The notes under the pieces are model-generated. The model had not been told where the DNA came from. It did no database searches and was given only the letters and a program-made list of their open reading frames with translations. The translations under genes were made by a program, and so were the position numbers. DNA of 29,101 bases from GCA-2686265 sp036010965 (lineage in GTDB: Bacteria; Planctomycetota; UBA1135; GCA-002686595): NCBI GenBank assembly GCA_036010965.1, contig DASCMO010000003.1:1-29101 (forward strand), in the 5' to 3' direction. Numbering within the stretch: the stretch's first letter is position 1; each line of letters begins with the position of its first letter. Positions 7,658 to 14,838 of the stretch are shown here, piece after piece.

Positions 7658-9691
7658 TCAGGCCTCGGCCGGCGCCTTGTCGACCGCGCCGTCATCGATC
7701 TCGGAGGCGTCCGCATCGGAGGCTGGTTCGGCCGGCACCTCCGGCTCCGGATCGGCAGCGGCCTCGGGCTCTGCCTCGGGCTCTGCCTCGGGCTCTGCCT
7801 CGGGCTCTGCCTCGGGCTCTGCCTCGGGCTCTGCCTCAGCTTCACCCTCCTCCGGTTCGGATTCCGATGCGGGCTCGGATTCGGCGGTCGCCTGCACCTC
7901 CTCGGCGCTCTCGGGCTGATCGGCCTGCTCGCCGCCCTCCGGAGCGTCGGCCTGCAACTCATCACCAGCATCAGCGGATTCCTCGGGCGTCGACCCATCC
8001 CCCTCGCCCCGAATCTGCGCGAGAAGCCCCTCGTTGTCCTGGAAGTCCGCGTGGACGAAGGAGAGGCCGATCTTGCGCTCGTCGATGTCCACTCTGATGA
8101 CCCGCACCTCGGCCTTCATGCCCGGCCGCAGGACGTCCTCGGGGGACTCCACCTTCGTGTCGGAGAGCTCGGAGATGTGCAGCAGTCCTTCGAGCTCGTC
8201 ATCAAGCTTGACGAAGGCCCCGAAGCTGGTGGTCTTGGTGACGAAGCCCGAGAGCAGGTCACCGACGTGGAACTTGTTGGGGATGTCATCGATCCAGGGA
8301 TCGGGCGTCAGCTGCTTCATCCCCAGGGCGATGCGCTTCTTCTCCTTGTCCGCCGAGAGGACGGCGCACTGCACCTTGTCACCCTTCTTGACGACCTCGG
8401 AGGGGTGCGTGACCTTCTTTGTCCAGCTCATGTCCGAGATGTGGAGCAGGCCGTCTATGCCCTCCTCGATCTCCACGAAGGCTCCGTAGGAGGTCAGGTT
8501 GCGGACCGAGCCCTCGATGACCGTGCCGGCCGGGTAGTGGTCGTCCACCAGGTCCCAGGGATTGGACTCGGCCTGCTTCATACCGAGAGAGATCTCCTGC
8601 TTGTCGTGATCGATCGCGAGCACCACGACGCCCACCTCCTGCCCGCTGTTCACGAGCTCCGAGGGGTGGTTGATGCGCCGCGTCCAGGACATCTCGGAGA
8701 TGTGTACCAGGCCCTCGATCCCGTCCTCGAGCTTCACGAAAGCGCCGTAGGACATGATGTTGACGACCTCGCCCTTCTGGACGCTCTCCAGCGGGTAGCG
8801 CGCCTCGATCCCGTCCCAGGGCGAGGCGCACAACTGCTTGAGGCCCAGAGCGATGCGCTCGCGGTCGCGGTCGACCCGCAACACCATGACCTCGATCTCC
8901 TGGTCCATCTCCACCATCTTGGACGGATGGTTGATGCGCCCCCAGGACATGTCGGTGATGTGCAGCAGACCGTCGATGCCGCCCAGGTCCACGAAGACCC
9001 CGAAGTCGGCGATGTTCTTGACCACGCCGGTGCGGACCTGCTTCTCCGTGATCTCCTCGAGCAGGTTCTCCTTGAGGCGCTGGCGTTCCTCTTCCAGGAG
9101 CTTGCGGCGCGAGACCACGATGTTCATGCGCTCCGGATCGATCTTGATGATCCGCGCCCGGATCGGCTCATCGATGAAGGCGGAGATGTCCTGGGTGCGC
9201 CGCAGGTTGACCTGGCTGGCGGGCAGGAAGACGTTGACGCCCTCCACATCCACGAGCAGGCCGCCCTTGATCTTGCGCATCACGACGCCGTTGATCTCGT
9301 CGCCCTCGTTGTACTTGACCGAGACCCGCTCCCAGGCGCGCAGGCGATCCGCGCGACGCTTGGAGATGTTGGCGGTCTGCTGGTAGGCGTCCTCACCCTC
9401 GTAGAAGACCTCGAACTCCTGCCCGGCCTCCGGCAGTACGTCGCCGAACTCGCTCAAGGGCACGTGTCCCTCGGACTTGCCGCCGAAGCCCATCACGACC
9501 GTCTTGGTGTGGTCATCCACCGATTCGACGGTGGCGATGATCATCGTCCCCGGCTTGATGTCCTTGACCGACTCGAAAAGTCTCGTCTCGAGGTCCTGGT
9601 CGGAAGTGCCCTCGAGGGCCGTGATGAGTTTTCGCTCGATCTCCTCCTCGGGGAGGTCGTAGCGCTTAAGGAGCCTCTGGGTCTTGGGCAT
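7658..9691 (-). CDS. rpsA: 30S ribosomal protein S1 with a long acidic C-terminal tail
   Basis: The protein is 677 aa from ATG 9691. It has six S1 (OB-fold) domains at about residues 42-120, 125-205, 215-295, 300-380, 385-465 and 475-550. Domains 3-6 carry the typical pattern of the type YGAFVEIEEGIDGLLHISDM. S1 binds single-stranded mRNA leaders and brings them to the 30S subunit. The last 110 residues are not S1-like but strongly acidic (Glu, Asp, Pro, Ala), including six EAEP tetrads; E. coli S1 is 557 aa and has no such tail. ATG 9691 is chosen over the open frame upstream because it starts a typical MPKTQRLLKRYDL head. No standard Shine-Dalgarno is present, and a GC hairpin abuts the ATG. 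It follows cmk and plsC, the classical cmk-rpsA neighbourhood. Confidence 0.95.
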   Translation of the reverse strand: MPKTQRLLKRYDLPEEEIERKLITALEGTSDQDLETRLFESVKDIKPGTMIIATVESVDDHTKTVVMGFGGKSEGHVPLSEFGDVLPEAGQEFEVFYEGEDAYQQTANISKRRADRLRAWERVSVKYNEGDEINGVVMRKIKGGLLVDVEGVNVFLPASQVNLRRTQDISAFIDEPIRARIIKIDPERMNIVVSRRKLLEEERQRLKENLLEEITEKQVRTGVVKNIADFGVFVDLGGIDGLLHITDMSWGRINHPSKMVEMDQEIEVMVLRVDRDRERIALGLKQLCASPWDGIEARYPLESVQKGEVVNIMSYGAFVKLEDGIEGLVHISEMSWTRRINHPSELVNSGQEVGVVVLAIDHDKQEISLGMKQAESNPWDLVDDHYPAGTVIEGSVRNLTSYGAFVEIEEGIDGLLHISDMSWTKKVTHPSEVVKKGDKVQCAVLSADKEKKRIALGMKQLTPDPWIDDIPNKFHVGDLLSGFVTKTTSFGAFVKLDDELEGLLHISELSDTKVESPEDVLRPGMKAEVRVIRVDIDERKIGLSFVHADFQDNEGLLAQIRGEGDGSTPEESADAGDELQADAPEGGEQADQPESAEEVQATAESEPASESEPEEGEAEAEPEAEPEAEPEAEPEAEPEAEPEAAADPEPEVPAEPASDADASEIDDGAVDKAPAEA
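7762..7833 (-). repeat. Six perfect 12-bp tandem repeats in the rpsA tail
   Basis: The unit CCTCGGGCTCTG, read on the given strand, is repeated six times without change over 72 bp. On the coding strand each unit encodes Glu-Ala-Glu-Pro. Identity at the base level, including third positions, points to recent slippage or expansion. The unit length is a multiple of three, so copy-number change keeps the frame. Confidence 0.95.
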
Positions 9692-9712
9692 GGGGGCGGG
9701 CCCCCGCGGGGG
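9692..9712 (-). promoter_or_regulatory. GC-block hairpin abutting the rpsA start codon
   Basis: On the rpsA mRNA the order is C5, GC, G5, CCCG, C5 and then directly AUG. The G5 block (9705-9701) can pair with the C5 block next to the AUG (9696-9692) over a 4-nt loop, or partly with the upstream C5 (9712-9708). G5 could itself pair with the anti-Shine-Dalgarno CCUCC with one G-U, and lies 9 nt from AUG, so the hairpin would hide the only possible ribosome-binding site. Confidence 0.4.
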
Positions 9713-9761
9713 AGCCTTCTCAGGAGGTTTCAGGATGGGGTTAAACGGGCAGCACGGACAC

Positions 9762-9778
9762 GGCCGCCACCCGCGGCC
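9762..9778 (-). promoter_or_regulatory. Leader hairpin upstream of rpsA
   Basis: A perfect 6-bp GC stem (GGCCGC at 9762-9767, GCGGCC at 9773-9778) with a 5-nt loop lies about 70 nt upstream of the rpsA AUG. With the hairpin next to AUG it makes a structured leader of the general kind through which E. coli S1 represses its own translation. That it works this way here is inference. Confidence 0.4.
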
Positions 9779-9801
9779 CGTGGACACAGGCCGAACTGAA
9801 C

Positions 9802-9831
9802 AGTCTAGCCAATGCGGCAGGGCGGAGTCGA
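9802..9831 (-). promoter_or_regulatory. Candidate internal promoter for rpsA
   Basis: On the leftward strand TCGACT (-35, 4 of 6) and TAGACT (-10, 4 of 6) are 18 nt apart in the 165-nt plsC-rpsA gap. This would give a leader of about 100 nt containing both hairpins. Ribosomal protein S1 is needed in large amounts, so an own promoter within the operon is plausible, but the match is modest. Confidence 0.3.
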
Positions 9832-9850
9832 GACCCGGGAGCGAGTCTCG
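9829..9850 (-). other. Hairpin directly after plsC
   Basis: CGAGAC (9829-9834) and GTCTCG (9845-9850) form a 6-bp stem with a 10-nt loop, starting 6 nt after the plsC stop codon on the leftward transcript. There is no T-tract. It could slow 3' decay or attenuate read-through into rpsA. Confidence 0.3.
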
Positions 9851-9856
9851 TGCCCC

Positions 9857-10501
9857 TCAGGCACCGGCTCGGCCTTCCCCCACCAGAGCGGCGACGGCCC
9901 GCCGAGCCTCCGCGAGGGCCTCGGGGACGCGCGGGTCCAGGGCCGGGCCGAAGCACAGGTACACCGGTGCCAGGCGCGGCCGGCGCGCTCCCCGCGGCCA
10001 GGCCTCCCGGGCACCCCGGATTCCGACCGGCACGATCGGGACGCCGGCGCGGCGCGCCGCGAGCACGCCTCCCCCGCGAAACTCACCCACGCGCCCGTCG
10101 CTCGAACGCGTCCCCTCGGGGAAGATGGCCAGACAATCGCCGCTCCGCAGGCGCAGCACCATGTTCCGCAGGGCCTCACGGTCGGCCTCCCCCGGCCTCA
10201 CGAGCACAGCACCGCAGCGCTCCATGATCCAGGCCAGAAGGCGCGAGCGCCCCAGGCTCGCGCGCGCCACGAACCCCACGTGGCGGCGCGTCGCCGCCGC
10301 GATCATCGGGATGTCGAGGGCGGACTGGTGGTTGGCCACGAGCAGCACGCCGCCCGAATGCGGCAGGTGCCGCGCTCCCTCGACACGCATGCGGTGCACC
10401 GACCGACACCAGACGCTGACGGCAGCGCGCACAATGCGGTAGACGAGGGTCTTGCGAGAAGCTCGCGGGAGCGGGCCCACGACAGCAGGCTGAGACTTCA
10501 A
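9857..10501 (-). CDS. plsC: 1-acyl-sn-glycerol-3-phosphate acyltransferase
   Basis: The protein is 214 aa and belongs to the PlsC/LPLAT family, which transfers an acyl group to lysophosphatidic acid to make phosphatidic acid at the inner membrane. The NHx4D motif is NHQSALD (His58, Asp63), the second block is FPEGTRS (127-133), and a later VPIVPVGIRG block fits the fold. A basic N-terminus precedes a short hydrophobic segment (about 18-32). The length is typical for short bacterial PlsC. The start is TTG at 10501, forming a TTGA overlap with the cmk stop, so translation is probably coupled. The cmk-plsC-rpsA order is a known conserved neighbourhood, which supports a housekeeping role. Confidence 0.92.
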   Translation of the reverse strand: MKSQPAVVGPLPRASRKTLVYRIVRAAVSVWCRSVHRMRVEGARHLPHSGGVLLVANHQSALDIPMIAAATRRHVGFVARASLGRSRLLAWIMERCGAVLVRPGEADREALRNMVLRLRSGDCLAIFPEGTRSSDGRVGEFRGGGVLAARRAGVPIVPVGIRGAREAWPRGARRPRLAPVYLCFGPALDPRVPEALAEARRAVAALVGEGRAGA

Positions 10502-11151
10502 CCCCGTTCCCTCCCGCCGCCCAGGCGCTGCAGCAGGGCCTTCACCACCTCCTCGGCCGAAAGACCCTCGGTGTCCAGCACCTCGGCGTCCGCGGCCAGG
10601 GTCAGGGGCGATTCCGTCCGCGTCGAATCGAGCCGGTCCCGCAGGGCCAGCTCCACCTCGATCTCCCGCACGCGTTCGGGCTGGCCAAGCTGCGCCGCCC
10701 GGCGCCGGGCGCGCTCGCTCGCGCTGGCCGCCAGGTAGAACTTGTGGTCCGCGTGGGGGAAGACGGTCGTGGTCGTGTCCCGTCCCTCGGCCACAACGCC
10801 GCTCCCGCGCGCGGCGACCGCGCGCTGCACGGGGACAATCTCGCGCCGCACCTGGGGATGGGCCGAGACGAGCGAGACGGCCGCGTCGACGGCCGCCGAG
10901 CGCACCGCGTCCCCGCTGCGGACTCCATCGAGGAGCACCTCGCCGTCGGAAGCAATGTCGATTGGCAACGCCTTCGCGAGCGCGCCACAGGCCTCCCCGT
11001 CAGTGGGGTCGACTTCCTCCCGCAGCACCGCCACAGTGACCGCCCGGTACATAGCGCCGGTGTCCAGGAACGGAAGGTCGAGGGCGCGCGCCAAGCTGCG
11101 CGCCACCGTGCTCTTGCCCGCTCCGGCCGGTCCGTCAATGGCGACTATCAT
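10498..11151 (-). CDS. cmk: Cytidylate kinase
   Basis: The protein is 217 aa. The P-loop GPAGAGKST lies at residues 7-15, followed by LDTGAMYRAVT, which contacts the nucleotide base. EGRDTTTTVFPHA matches the conserved EGRDIGT-VFP block, and SERARRRAAQL is the Arg-rich lid. It phosphorylates CMP and dCMP to the diphosphates. ATG 11151 gives the canonical N-terminus (MIVAIDGPAG). An ATG at 11181 that directly abuts the lpxH stop would add ten residues and is the alternative. It lies between lpxH and plsC in the same leftward run and overlaps plsC by 4 nt. Confidence 0.95.
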   Translation of the reverse strand: MIVAIDGPAGAGKSTVARSLARALDLPFLDTGAMYRAVTVAVLREEVDPTDGEACGALAKALPIDIASDGEVLLDGVRSGDAVRSAAVDAAVSLVSAHPQVRREIVPVQRAVAARGSGVVAEGRDTTTTVFPHADHKFYLAASASERARRRAAQLGQPERVREIEVELALRDRLDSTRTESPLTLAADAEVLDTEGLSAEEVVKALLQRLGGGRERG

Positions 11152-11181
11152 TGCCCCGAGGATACGTGCTCCCCATCCCAT

Positions 11182-11937
11182 TCACGCCTGTCTAGCGCTC
11201 GCCAGCAGCTCCAGTTCTCCGGCCTCTCCAATACTCAGCTGGTCGCGCGCCCCGCCGTAGGCGTCGAGAACGATCCAGCGCAGGTCCTCGGCGACGCGCT
11301 CGTCCCGGGCCTCGTGCGCGTGGCCGCAGACCAGGGTCGGCGCGCAGGCCGCCGCTGCCAGGCTGCGGGCGGCCGCGGGCTGCAGCGCCTTGTATGCGGG
11401 GAGCTTGGCCGCCACGGCGCGCCGGGAGGCGCCTCGCAGGCGACGCCCCAGGGCACCCGCCAGGGCCAGCGGCAGGTGAGCGGCGACCCAGCGCGCCCAC
11501 GGCGCCCGCACGATGCGCTTGTAGCGCTGATAGGTCAGGTCCTCCGTACACAACTCGTCGCCGTGGACCAGCAGCGCCCGCCCGCCACCCGGGAGCAGGC
11601 CCAGCACTCCGCCCGGATGAAGCACACAGCCGCTCGCGCGTTGGAACGAGGCGTCGAGCAGGAAGTCGCGGTTGCCCGGGACGAGGTCGCAGGCCGTCCC
11701 GCGCTCGCGCGCCGCCGAGAGGGCCGCGATCACGCAGCGAGCCCCGCTCTCCCGAGCGCTGCCGGGACCCAGCCAGGCGTCGAAGAGGTCCCCCAGGATC
11801 ACGAGTCGCGGGGCCTCGAGGGCCTCCAGCCAGCGCGCGAAGGCCAGGGCACGCACCTCGTCGGCGATGTCCAGGTGCAGATCGCCTATTACCGCGGCGC
11901 CCACCGCCAGGTCCACTTCGGGCCAGTTCCCGACCAT
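11182..11937 (-). CDS. lpxH: UDP-2,3-diacylglucosamine diphosphatase (lipid A pathway)
   Basis: The protein is 251 aa and is a calcineurin-like metallophosphoesterase with LpxH-specific signatures: GDLHLD (first metal ligands), ILGDLFDAWLG, PGNRDFLL, the diagnostic HGDELCTEDLTYQRYKR and the C-terminal GHAHEAR. LpxH removes UMP from UDP-2,3-diacylglucosamine to give lipid X, a cytoplasmic-face step of lipid A synthesis. This means the organism very likely makes a lipid A outer membrane. The start is ATG 11937; the frame is open further upstream, but that part would overlap the regulator gene. It starts 11 nt after the response regulator stop and is followed immediately by cmk. Confidence 0.93.
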   Translation of the reverse strand: MVGNWPEVDLAVGAAVIGDLHLDIADEVRALAFARWLEALEAPRLVILGDLFDAWLGPGSARESGARCVIAALSAARERGTACDLVPGNRDFLLDASFQRASGCVLHPGGVLGLLPGGGRALLVHGDELCTEDLTYQRYKRIVRAPWARWVAAHLPLALAGALGRRLRGASRRAVAAKLPAYKALQPAAARSLAAAACAPTLVCGHAHEARDERVAEDLRWIVLDAYGGARDQLSIGEAGELELLASARQA

Positions 11938-11948
11938 GGCTGCGGATC

Positions 11949-13313
11949 CTACCCGCCCGGGGCCTTGAGGCCGTAGTCCCGCATCTTCTCCCACAGGACC
12001 TTGCGTGAAATACCCAGCAGTTCGGCCGTCTGGGTGCGATGCCCGCCGGTCAGGACCAGGGCCCGGCGCAGATGCTCCACCTCGCGCTCGCGCAGATACT
12101 CCCGCAGGGGCTGCACGCGCTCGGGGACCTCGGTGGCGCCGCGCCAGCGATCGTCGCGCGGGAGAAGGTCCCCCGCGGCGAGTTCGCTCCCGCCGCCGGC
12201 CAGGGCAACGGCGCGCTGCACCGCGTTCTCCAGCTCGCGTACGTTGCCCGGCCAGGGGTAGCGTTCCATTCCACTCATGGTGGCAGACGAGAGCGAGTAC
12301 TCGCGGCCGCCTCCGTGTCGCTCGATCATGCACTGCACCAGGAGCGGTACATCCCCGGCACGCTCCCGCAGGGGAGGCAGGCGCACGGGCACAACGTTGA
12401 TGCGGTAGAAGAGATCCTCGCGAAAGCGCTGCTCGTGCACGAGGTCACGCAGGGGCGCCTTGGTGGCCGCCAGGACGCGGATATCGAGGGACCTCGTGCC
12501 TTCGCCGCCCAGACGCTCGAAAGCACGCTCCTGCAACACGCGCAGCAGCTTGACCTGCACCGCGAGGGGCATGTCGTCGATGTCATCTAGAAAGATCGTC
12601 CCGCCATCGGCCAGCTCGAAGCGTCCGCGGCGTTCCTTGTGGGCGTCGGTGAACGCGCCCTTCTCGTAGCCGAACAGCTCGGCTTCCAGTAGCGACTCAG
12701 GCAGGGCCGCACAGGAGATCGCAATGAACGGCCCATCGCGGCGCAGGCTCAGGTGATGCAAGGCGAGCGCGACGCGCTCCTTGCCGGTGCCGCTCTCGCC
12801 CTCGATCAGGACCGTGGCCTCCGTGGGTGCCACGGTGCGCACGCGTGCAAAGACATCCTGCATCGCCTCCGAGGTGCCCACGATGCCCTCGAAGCCCCGG
12901 TCCTCTCCCAGGCGCTGCCGCAAGCCCTCGTTCTCCCGTTCGAGGTCGCGCAGGCGAGCGAAGGTCTCCACGAGCGAGACCATCGACTCGTTGCGAAACG
13001 GCTTCTGCACGGTGATGCGAGCGCCGCTCTGCACAGCCTCATCGGCCTGCTCCAAGCTCGCGAATCCGGTCATGATGATCACGGGCCGCGCCGGGTCCAG
13101 GGACATTGAGCGCTTGAGAACCGCCATCCCTCCATCACCGGGCATCCGCACATCGGTCAGGACCACGTCCAACGCCTCTGCCTCCAGGGCTGCGAGGGCC
13201 GCGTCGGTGTCGGCCGCCGCGAACACCTCGTGACCGGCGTCGGTCAGGGCGTCCTCGAGGGTTACGCGGATCGTGACCTCGTCGTCGGCCAGCAGGATCT
13301 TCACCCTCGCCAC
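11949..13313 (-). CDS. Sigma-54-dependent response regulator, NtrC/DctD type
   Basis: The protein is 454 aa. The receiver domain (about 4-120) is complete: acidic Asp10-Asp11, phosphoacceptor Asp54 in LTDVRMP, Thr82 and Lys104 in QKPF. The AAA+ domain (about 143-370) has Walker A GESGTGKE (172-179), sigma-54-contact loop GAFTDA instead of the usual GAFTGA, Walker B FLDDID and an AATKAPL block like that of DctD. The C-terminus has a Fis-type helix-turn-helix (RTQTAELLGISRKVLWEKM). It should activate RpoN-dependent promoters when phosphorylated. The start is GTG 13313, 4 nt after the GGDEF-like gene; GTG 13304 is an alternative. No sensor kinase is adjacent. The FHA and GGDEF-like proteins encoded upstream may feed into it. 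Confidence 0.92.
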   Translation of the reverse strand: MARVKILLADDEVTIRVTLEDALTDAGHEVFAAADTDAALAALEAEALDVVLTDVRMPGDGGMAVLKRSMSLDPARPVIIMTGFASLEQADEAVQSGARITVQKPFRNESMVSLVETFARLRDLERENEGLRQRLGEDRGFEGIVGTSEAMQDVFARVRTVAPTEATVLIEGESGTGKERVALALHHLSLRRDGPFIAISCAALPESLLEAELFGYEKGAFTDAHKERRGRFELADGGTIFLDDIDDMPLAVQVKLLRVLQERAFERLGGEGTRSLDIRVLAATKAPLRDLVHEQRFREDLFYRINVVPVRLPPLRERAGDVPLLVQCMIERHGGGREYSLSSATMSGMERYPWPGNVRELENAVQRAVALAGGGSELAAGDLLPRDDRWRGATEVPERVQPLREYLREREVEHLRRALVLTGGHRTQTAELLGISRKVLWEKMRDYGLKAPGG

Positions 13314-13317
13314 CCCG

Positions 13318-13833
13318 TCATCGGGCCCCGCCGCTCCCGGTCACGCAACGGTCGCCACCGCCATTCGCAGCCTCCTCGAGCGCGACCTCTGCCCAGCGCA
13401 GCAGGTCGTCGAAGAACAAGGTCTCCCCGCCCACCAACCAGCTGGCCCCGATCGAGAGGCTGACCCGCAATCCCGGAGCGACCGCCTCCAGATCGAGTTC
13501 CCGGCAACCCTGCAGGAGCCGGTCGGGCAGGACCTCGCCGTGCTCCTTGCGGGCGTGGGGCACGACCAGCAGCAAGCGGTCGTCGGAGAGACGGCCCACG
13601 AAATCGCTCGAGCGTGTCTGGGCCTGGACGAGGACGATCAGGGCCTCGAGCACTCCCTGCTTCGCATCATATCCGTGGCGGTCGCGCAGGCGATCCAGCC
13701 TGTCCACGCCGAGCAGCAGGCAAAGCAGAGGGTAGCCGTAGCGCTGCGCACGGCTGAACTCGACCTTCATCAGATGCTGGATCTGAGCGAGGCTGTAGAG
13801 CTCCGGTTCCCGGTCGTTCGAGGTCCTGGCCAT
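13318..13833 (-). CDS. Small GGDEF-fold protein with a degenerate active site
   Basis: The protein is 171 aa from ATG 13833. The pattern of a GGDEF domain is visible: a helix with KVEFSRAQRYGYPLLCLLLG, a VDRLDRLRDRHGYDA stretch where active cyclases have FKxxND, the position RLSDDRLLLV where RxGGDEF would be, and a final SLSIGAS like the usual SIGxA. With SDDRL in place of GGDEF the cyclase site is lost, so it probably binds a nucleotide or a partner, or only keeps the fold. A TTG at 13878 would add 15 residues. It lies 51 nt after the FHA-like gene (or 6 nt from the TTG) and 4 nt before the response regulator, so it is most likely co-translated with them and part of the same signalling unit. 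Confidence 0.7.
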   Translation of the reverse strand: MARTSNDREPELYSLAQIQHLMKVEFSRAQRYGYPLLCLLLGVDRLDRLRDRHGYDAKQGVLEALIVLVQAQTRSSDFVGRLSDDRLLLVVPHARKEHGEVLPDRLLQGCRELDLEAVAPGLRVSLSIGASWLVGGETLFFDDLLRWAEVALEEAANGGGDRCVTGSGGAR

Positions 13834-13884
13834 GATCGAGGGTGCGCGCCGGTTTGCGAAGAGGTGAGCAGATGCCAACGCCCG

Positions 13885-14739
13885 TCAGCGGCCGGTCACG
13901 CGATCGAAGATTAGATCGTAGCTCCAGCCCCACTTGATGCGAGCGAGGATCATGGTCACGAGCAAGATGGCCGTGTATATCCCGATCGTGATGCCCTGCG
14001 CCACGACCATCGCGGCGCCGCTGCGGACCTTCGTGCGAGCCCGACGCCCCGCTCCCCGGATCCCACGCGTGGCCGACGACATCAGGAAATCCCGCAGCAG
14101 GCGACCGGCGCGGTCGAGCAGGCGCGGGTCGTCGGAGCGGATCGATCCCGCGCTCAGCAGGTCGCGGGCGCAGGCGTCTGCGTCAAACTCGCGGCGCATC
14201 ACCGCCTCCTGCCAGCGCACTACCGAGCGCCGGTCGGCCTCCCCCAGGTCGACAGCCATGCCCGCCTGCACGCGAGCCCAGGTACGCTCGCTGACGCCTC
14301 CCGCGACGGCGACCGGGGGAGGCGTCGGAGCGAGGGCTGCGGGGGTGGGCCCGCCAGGGAGCGGCGCCTGGGCGGACTGGATGGCCTGGGCAACCGGCGC
14401 GACCGGCTCTTCGATAAGTGGTGCAGCGACGCTCCCCTGATAGCGCACGCGCACCTCGCCCCACTCGAGACGGTCTCCCGGCACGAGGGGCGCCTCGCCG
14501 ACGACGATGCCGTTGAGGCGCGGTCCCACCCCGGAGCCCACGAAGACGACCTTGGGCGGGTCATCCCAGAAATGGAGTTCTCCGGGGGGCGCGCCGGCCA
14601 CGACCAGATCGGTCCCCGGTCCGCCCAGACGCGTCAGCCCGGGTCCCAGGGCCCAGCGGGTCTCTCCCTCGGAGGACTCGATCTCGAGCCAGCACTCTCC
14701 CACGGGCCTATCTGTAGTCTTTCCCGCGCCCCGTTGCAC
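13885..14739 (-). CDS. FHA-like protein with C-terminal membrane segment
   Basis: The protein is 284 aa from GTG 14739 (GTG 14703 is an alternative). Residues of about 15-105 have the strand and loop rhythm of an FHA domain, ending in RLNGIVVGEAPLVPGDRLEWG, like the usual NG-x-x-V-NG...L-x-x-GD-x-I-x-x-G. The phosphothreonine-binding Arg of the GR motif and the SRxH motif are not there (LGG and PGELHF instead), so phospho-binding is doubtful. A Pro/Ala-rich linker follows (about 110-148), then a helical region, a basic stretch (RGAGRRARTKVR) and one transmembrane helix (AMVVAQGITIGIYTAILLVT) near the end. The bulk would be cytoplasmic. It is first in the long leftward train and divergent from an exported protein gene. 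Confidence 0.65.
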   Translation of the reverse strand: MQRGAGKTTDRPVGECWLEIESSEGETRWALGPGLTRLGGPGTDLVVAGAPPGELHFWDDPPKVVFVGSGVGPRLNGIVVGEAPLVPGDRLEWGEVRVRYQGSVAAPLIEEPVAPVAQAIQSAQAPLPGGPTPAALAPTPPPVAVAGGVSERTWARVQAGMAVDLGEADRRSVVRWQEAVMRREFDADACARDLLSAGSIRSDDPRLLDRAGRLLRDFLMSSATRGIRGAGRRARTKVRSGAAMVVAQGITIGIYTAILLVTMILARIKWGWSYDLIFDRVTGR

Positions 14740-14838
14740 GCTCCGAGACCGTAGTCAGCGCCCTCTTGCGACACTAGAAACGGGGACCCCGGTTCCCTGC
14801 GATTCGACCGACCACCCGGACTCACCGTGGATCCGACC

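Noticed and set aside
7762..7833. Regular repeat that might be a CRISPR or minisatellite
   Set aside because: Units are 12 bp without spacers and lie in frame within rpsA, encoding EAEP.
8051..9799. 582-codon rightward open frame antisense to rpsA
   Set aside because: It mirrors the repeated S1 domains; the leftward frame is unmistakably ribosomal protein S1.
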